Origin: Magnaporthiopsis rhizophila
Lineage: Eukaryota; Ascomycota; Sordariomycetes; Magnaporthales; Magnaporthaceae
DNA length: 64,000 bases
Reading direction: 5' to 3'
Assembly (NCBI GenBank): GCA_003049465.1
Contig: PYSS01000019.1
Coordinates: 310,001 to 374,000 of the forward strand
How positions within the stretch are numbered: position 1 is the stretch's first letter; every line of letters begins with the position of its first letter. Below are positions 58,983 through 64,000 of the stretch, in pieces. The notes under the pieces were generated by a model, which was not told the origin of the DNA, did no database searches, and worked only from the letters and a program-made list of their open reading frames with translations. The translations under genes and the position numbers were made by a program.

Positions 58983-60241
58983 GGCTGTGTCCTGCTGGCG
59001 CTGGTTGCTTGGCTTTTACGGTGATCCTGGTCCTGGTATGTGGTACGGAAGCTACAGGTAAAACGAGTGCCCCAATCTAGTACTGCCCGGCAGCGAGCTG
59101 GGGAGATGGACCATGGGCACATTTATACACATGCTCCCACTCACCGAGTGCCGCTAACCTGGGTACCCAGGCCGACTGCCCTCACCTAACAGGCCCGTGT
59201 CATGCCTAGGTGGCCAGGTACTACCTATGTAAGACGGGCTGAAAATGCAAGACCAACAAAGGAATCACACGTCGTTCGCAGGATTCCCACTAGGCTGGAT
59301 TTCCCGGATACCGTAGCCACCACCTACGTCGTGCACGAGAGGTCTGCCCAATTGGATGGTCGGACACCTCCCTTTCGGGACTCCTCGTATTCAGCTGATC
59401 GGCGGTGATCGGCCGGCAGGCTGGAATGCTTCACTAGGTGGCTAGGTGGTCCCATGACGTGACGGCATGGGCAGGGCTGGTTCTGTTATTCTCAAGTGGC
59501 CCAGCACGAGGCCCAACATGCAACGTGCCGCCCGATCATAGAACCCGAATTCGCCGTGCACCCACGCTCCCAGCATGAAAACACCTGCGGATTTCTTCAA
59601 ACCAAAGAAATAAAAGGTAGAAGAAAAAAAAGAGAGCTGAATGCCTTACGAGAATGAGTACTTCCATGTAGATGAAGTTTGAATCGCAAAATTAAAGCTG
59701 CGTTGAGAAAGTTGACATTTTATTTTGGCGCTACGTGCCCGGTTTCTTGGTCAAAGAGCAGCAGTGTTACACAAGACTCTTCTTTTTCGTGCTAAGCTTT
59801 GACTTGCGTTTAGGGCAAAGCGAGGAACACACAGCTAGGCGAGCTTCTCCCTGTGTCAGTCTCACGACATTTCGCCGGCTTTCCTCGTTTGTTTGCAGGA
59901 TTGGGGATGGTGATGGATGATCCAATGCCCCCGACCGACGACTCCAGTTTCTCAAGTGGCCATTCCGCCCTAAAAAATGAACAGCAAACTAAAACATAGA
60001 ATTGATACCAGTAGTCTTTCAAACTCTCTAGATACACATCTACCTAGTTTAGTGATGTATTCGTTGTTGTCTAGACCAAACTCCACAAAAAAATAGACTC
60101 GGGACTTTTGTTGTCGCAAGCTTTCCCCTCAACGCCATACACCCACCACCCACCCAGCCACATTGCGGGCTGCCCATAAGAACAACGACCAAAAAAAAAA
60201 AAAGGTATCTTCATGTATATCCAAACTTGACCCAATCCGTT
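58983..60241. other. Intergenic between hydrophobin-like and ankyrin genes
   Basis: It contains the hydrophobin-like gene promoter (TATA box) and the 3' region of the ankyrin gene from about 59700. No other gene is seen. Confidence 0.5.
59121..59127 (-). promoter_or_regulatory. TATA box of the hydrophobin-like gene
   Basis: On the minus strand TATAAAT reads 139 nt upstream of the hydrophobin-like ATG, a plausible core-promoter distance for a strongly expressed secreted-protein gene. Confidence 0.45.
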
Positions 60242-63200
60242 TTACCTGGTAGCCGCGACCCTCCTCGACGAACCCTGCCGCGTCGACGCCGTCGAGCCCG
60301 GCTTGCGCGACGATGCCTTCGCGCCCGAGGCGGCGCTCCTGGAACTCTTGGAGCTCTTGGAGCTCTTCCCGCTAGTCGAGCCGGACCTCGTCGTCGACGA
60401 CGACGACGACTTTTCCGAGCCGTGCTTCTTCAGCTTCGTCTGCGGTGGAGGGCGCCGCGGCGGTGACTGCTGCTGCTGCTGTGGAGGCTGCGGAGGCTGG
60501 TCACCATTTGCCGCCCACGCCGAAGCCATAGCCACGGCCGGCGACTGCGTCACCCAGTCCGCCCGCCTACCGCTGCCGCCACTTCCGTCCTCCCGGACCA
60601 TCTGCGGCGTCCACGGCTGCTGGTGGTGGGCGGCGGGCGGTGTGCCGCGGCCCTCGCGCGTCTCCATCTCGCGGCGCCACGCCTCGAGCGCCTGCTCCTC
60701 GGCGCGCAGCTGCTGTTGACGGCGGCGCGGGTCCGACCTCGTCGAGCCACCGTCGCCGTCATTATTATTATCCGATCGCCGCCGGACCTCGTACACGCCC
60801 ACGGCCGCCTCGGCCTCTGCCGCCGCGGCCTCCTCCTCGGCCCTCTGCTGGCGCAGGCGCCTGGCCCTGCGCTCGCGCTCGATCTCGCGGATCTCCTCGG
60901 GCATGCCGACCGCGTCGGGCGGCTGCTCGTCGGCGTCGGCGCCGGCGTAGAAGCGGTCGACGGCCGCGTGGGCCCTCAGCAGGGCCAGCAGCGCCTGGGC
61001 CGCCTCGGGCGTCGTCGTGGCGTTGGACCGGCCCTTTTCCAGGTACATGGTCGGCGAGTAGTAGAAGAAGCCGTCGACGGCCGCGTCGCGGAACACGTTG
61101 CGCTCGTCGCCCAGCGTCTTGTACAGGATGCCCTCGACCAGCAGCCGCGTCATGGCCTCGGCGCTGATGCTGCTGCTACTGCTGCTGGTGGCCTGGCTGC
61201 TGCGCCGGCTGCCGCCGTTGTTCTCCAGCGCCCAAAACACGGCCGTCTTGCCGCCGACCTGGAGCAGCGGGTCGGCGCCGGCGCGCCGGAGCAGGTTGAC
61301 GGCGGCCTCGGCGGCCTCGTGATCCTTGGGGACCGACCCTTTGCTAGCCATCTCGGTCAGGGCCGTGTGTCCGTGGTGCTGGCAGGAGCGGAGGTTCGGG
61401 TCGTGGCCCGCCGCGATCAGCTTCTCCATGACGTCGACCTGGAAGTTGCGCGCCGCCTCGTGCAGGCTGCCGTCGTCGACGGGGACCTTTTGCTTCAGCA
61501 GCAGCACCACCGACTCGTGGCTGCCGATGCGCGATGCATAAAAGAGTGCCGACCGCCCAAAGGCGTCCTGCCCGGACGCGCTGGCGCCGAGCCGGATGAA
61601 CTTGTCGACCAGGCCTGGGCGGCCCGTCTTGGCCGCCAGGAGCAGGGGCGTGACTCTGCTTCTGGTGGTGGTGAATTTGACGTTGCCTGAGGTTGGTTGG
61701 TTGATGTTAGTACGCGGATCCGGCTCTGGGTCTGTCCCAATGGTGTACTGCACTGCAGACTTACCTCCTTGCTCGGCCAGCTCCGTGATGACGGCAGAGC
61801 TGATCCTGTGGCTCGGCTGCAGCAGCGCCCAGATGAGCGCATTGACCGGCTCCTGCCCGAAAGGCGGCGTGTCCCTTCCGCTCTCCGACGACGGCCCGTA
61901 CACGATCTGAGCCACGGTCTGGTCCAGGTTGCAGCCCGCGCTGATGAGGCGGTTGATCACCATGGTGGACCGCGGGTAGGCGGCCAGGCAGAGGAAGACG
62001 GGCGGCATCATGCCGTCGGCGGGGGCCGCACTGAAGTCGGGCGTGGCGGCCGCCTTGTGGTCCGACAGCACGTCGATCAGCTCCAGGAGGCGCGCCTCGC
62101 TGTGGCCTGCCGTGAGGGCCGCGTACAGCGCCGCTGTGGCTGTTTGCTTGTTCGCACCGCGCTGGGCCAGGAACTTTCGGAGCGAGTGCCGGTCGCCAGA
62201 GCGGGCCACCAGCTGGGCGGCTTTTCCGCCCTCAAAATTCACGTCTGCGCCGTGCGCCAGAAGGAGGTCGAGGAGGGAATCGGCCGGGAGGTTACTAGAC
62301 TGCGACGAAGCTGTCCTGACGCTCGCGGGGCTCCTGGGGCTCGTCGGGTGCATGGGTACGGGGCTCTTGGAGCTCAAGGGGCTCATCGGCCTCACCGGAC
62401 TCCTGGGACTCGTCGGATGCCCAGGGCTCATCGGCCTCCTGGGACTTTGGGGACTTCTGGGACTGCTTGGCATCTTGGGGCTGCGGGATGGCATCATCGC
62501 CTGGACGACGTCGAGCAGAGCCCGGTTCACCACGGGTCCCGAGGCGCCGTGCCGGAGCAGAAGCTCGACGATCTCGACGCGGGACTGCGACATCCAGGAG
62601 TGGTCCGTAGAGATGAGCTGCGCGAGGGCGTCGGTAAACACCTTTTCGTTGACGCCCGTCTTGGCTGCCAGCAGTCGCAGCAGGACCAGGTCCGAGGTCG
62701 TGGCGGCCAGCTTGAGACAGACGCCGCCGTCATGCTCAGGCCGCGCGCCGGCGTCGAGCAGCATGCCCACGAGGGTCATGTCCCGCTTGGACATCTGGAT
62801 GGCCTGCGCCAGGCAGAGGTTGAGGTGCTCGGTGTCGAAGCTGCCGATGAGCTCGCCGATGGTCGTCCGCCGGTCCACGGTGCCGAGATCCATGGCGGCG
62901 CGCGCCGCCGAGGACACGGCCTGGCGGCCGGGACGCTTGGCGAGAATGAGCCTGAGCAGGTCCAGGTCCTGGTTCCGGATCGAGCCGACGAGCGCCTCAC
63001 CGGCGTTGTGATCGACCGACGCCGCCGTCAGGAGGAGCTCTACCAGCGGCGTATTCCTGGGTGCGCCGTTGACGGCGTCGACGAGGGCCTTGTCTACCAC
63101 GGGACCCTCGAGCCCACCAAGCAGCAGCATCTGCACAATCTCCATCTTGTGCGTCGCATCCCGTACGCGCATCGCGGCCGGTAACGCGGCCTCGAGGGTC

Positions 63201-64000
63201 GGCAAGGCGGGCCGCTTGTCCATGATGTCGCAAACGACCTGCCTGAGATTCGACACTATGGCGATGCGGAGGGCCTCGCCCTGCGACTGGTTGATGTCGG
63301 CATCGCCCGCGCCCAGGAGGAGCTTCTCCAACTCCCGGTGGAACGGGTCCGGGCCGCCGGGGCTGGTCTGGCCGCGGCTGAGGAGTCGCACGCACTGGAC
63401 AAAGGCGTCCCCGACGGGCCGGCCCCGCACGCCCATCGACAGCAGCAGGGCCACCGTCTCGTACATGACCTCGCTGTCCTTGATCTTCATGGCCTGTGCC
63501 GTCGCGGCCACCATGCAGCCCTGCGACGGGCTCAGCCTCAGCAGCCGTGCCAGCGTGACGGTCTGGTTGCCCTTGATGGCCTCGAGAACGGCGAGGGTGT
63601 GGAAGGGGTCGGCGGGTCGGGCGTTCTGCAGGATCAGCTCGAGCAGCCGGGACTGTCTCTTCTTGACGCTGTTGACGAGGCCCGACGTGAAGAGCCGCTC
63701 GGTCCGCTCGCCGCGCGCGCCGGCCTTGAGGCAGATCTCCATCATCTGGCGCTGTATCGCATCGTCGCTGTTCCACAGGTTCTGGTGCGCCACGCCGAGC
63801 GCGATGTCGAGCGACGCCTCGGAGGCCCGTACCGGGCCTGATATCAGGATCCTGAGGTAGTCAATCTTCTGGGCGCCGACGGCCATGGCCAATGCCGTGC
63901 CCAGGCCGTAATTGGGGTCCGCGCCGGCTGCCACCAGCAGGCGCAGGATCTCGGTCGCGCCATTCTGCACCGCCATGGCGAGGGAGACGGAGAGGCAGTC
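60242..64000 (-). CDS. Large ankyrin-repeat protein, 5' end beyond window
   Basis: Partial: complement(60242..61686, 61765..>64000), at least 1226 residues in the window; the start lies past 64000. Many degenerate ankyrin-like units run through it (TEILRLLVAAGADPNYG, LLDLLLAHGADVNFEGGKAA, TPLLLAAKTGRPGLVDKFIRLGA, VDVMEKLIAAGHDPNL). They are interrupted by a Ser-Pro-Arg repeat linker (about 62300-62500, PRSPQSPRRPMSP type). The C-terminal 300 residues are a charged coiled coil (IREIERERRARRLRQQRAEE) and a disordered Gln/Pro/Ser/Lys-rich tail. The 78-nt stretch 61687-61764 has a GTAAGT donor, a perfect ACTAAC branch site and a CTCAG acceptor, so it is called an intron although it is in frame and stop-free. 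Function unknown; giant fungal ankyrin proteins of this shape often carry an N-terminal effector or NACHT domain, which cannot be seen here. Confidence 0.85.
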   Translation of the reverse strand, partial: DCLSVSLAMAVQNGATEILRLLVAAGADPNYGLGTALAMAVGAQKIDYLRILISGPVRASEASLDIALGVAHQNLWNSDDAIQRQMMEICLKAGARGERTERLFTSGLVNSVKKRQSRLLELILQNARPADPFHTLAVLEAIKGNQTVTLARLLRLSPSQGCMVAATAQAMKIKDSEVMYETVALLLSMGVRGRPVGDAFVQCVRLLSRGQTSPGGPDPFHRELEKLLLGAGDADINQSQGEALRIAIVSNLRQVVCDIMDKRPALPTLEAALPAAMRVRDATHKMEIVQMLLLGGLEGPVVDKALVDAVNGAPRNTPLVELLLTAASVDHNAGEALVGSIRNQDLDLLRLILAKRPGRQAVSSAARAAMDLGTVDRRTTIGELIGSFDTEHLNLCLAQAIQMSKRDMTLVGMLLDAGARPEHDGGVCLKLAATTSDLVLLRLLAAKTGVNEKVFTDALAQLISTDHSWMSQSRVEIVELLLRHGASGPVVNRALLDVVQAMMPSRSPKMPSSPRSPQSPRRPMSPGHPTSPRSPVRPMSPLSSKSPVPMHPTSPRSPASVRTASSQSSNLPADSLLDLLLAHGADVNFEGGKAAQLVARSGDRHSLRKFLAQRGANKQTATAALYAALTAGHSEARLLELIDVLSDHKAAATPDFSAAPADGMMPPVFLCLAAYPRSTMVINRLISAGCNLDQTVAQIVYGPSSESGRDTPPFGQEPVNALIWALLQPSHRISSAVITELAEQGGKSAVQYTIGTDPEPDPRTNINQPTSGNVKFTTTRSRVTPLLLAAKTGRPGLVDKFIRLGASASGQDAFGRSALFYASRIGSHESVVLLLKQKVPVDDGSLHEAARNFQVDVMEKLIAAGHDPNLRSCQHHGHTALTEMASKGSVPKDHEAAEAAVNLLRRAGADPLLQVGGKTAVFWALENNGGSRRSSQATSSSSSSISAEAMTRLLVEGILYKTLGDERNVFRDAAVDGFFYYSPTMYLEKGRSNATTTPEAAQALLALLRAHAAVDRFYAGADADEQPPDAVGMPEEIREIERERRARRLRQQRAEEEAAAAEAEAAVGVYEVRRRSDNNNDGDGGSTRSDPRRRQQQLRAEEQALEAWRREMETREGRGTPPAAHHQQPWTPQMVREDGSGGSGRRADWVTQSPAVAMASAWAANGDQPPQPPQQQQQSPPRRPPPQTKLKKHGSEKSSSSSTTRSGSTSGKSSKSSKSSRSAASGAKASSRKPGSTASTRQGSSRRVAATR

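Noticed and set aside
61697..63184. 495-codon plus-strand open frame opposite the ankyrin gene
   Set aside because: Shadow frame; Arg/Gly/His/Val-rich and unlike a real protein, opposite clear ankyrin units.

Overview
This window is nuclear DNA from a filamentous ascomycete (Pezizomycotina), most likely a Sordariomycete. The signs are GC-rich coding sequence, many short introns (about 60-110 nt) with GTRNGY-type donors, a 415-residue Slt2/Mps1-type MAP kinase, fungal-only families (HET, NACHT-WD40 remnant, AA11-like LPMO, Mim1) and poly-pyrimidine leaders. No species is assigned. Exon structures below were built by hand from reading frames, GT/AG sites and family conservation, and each was checked for codon phase.

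Left third (1-24.7 kb): it opens with an accessory patch holding a small secreted peptide gene with a decayed tandem duplicate (497-862) and a broken NACHT-WD40 (NLR-like) pseudogene (2765-3407). Next come a DUF7025-type AAA ATPase (minus), a cluster of degenerate ~22-40 bp repeats, and a STAND-like gene with a recognisable fungal N-terminal domain but a degenerate P-loop (8307-10542). From 11 kb the content is housekeeping: NEDD8/Rub1, Elongin A, a THO complex Tho7-like subunit, tubulin cofactor A, the cohesin kleisin Rad21 and the cell-wall-integrity MAPK Mps1.

Middle (24.7-46 kb): a gene-poor stretch of about 4-5.7 kb with only two doubtful one-TM micro-ORFs separates mps1 from sdh3 (succinate dehydrogenase cytochrome b subunit). 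Then come TAF6, a six-exon KDM5/Lid2-type H3K4 demethylase with JmjN, ARID, PHD, JmjC, C5HC2, PLU-1 and PHD regions, the Slx1 nuclease, and a secreted AA11-like lytic polysaccharide monooxygenase.

Right third (46-64 kb): Gtr1 (RagA-like GTPase of TORC1 signalling), the Cdc48 cofactor p47/Shp1, and two mitochondrial biogenesis genes in tandem (Mim1 in the outer membrane, Oxa1 in the inner membrane). The right end is again accessory: a HET-domain protein whose single intron carries a ~76 nt A-run with an undetermined base, an 8-cysteine hydrophobin-like secreted protein, and a very large ankyrin-repeat protein that runs off the window edge.

Taken together it is a conserved core (transcription and chromatin, chromosome cohesion, signalling, mitochondria) interrupted by islands tied to nonself recognition or secretion (NLR pseudogene, STAND-like gene, HET, ankyrin, small secreted proteins). 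I saw no rRNA, no convincing tRNA, no CRISPR and no intact transposon.
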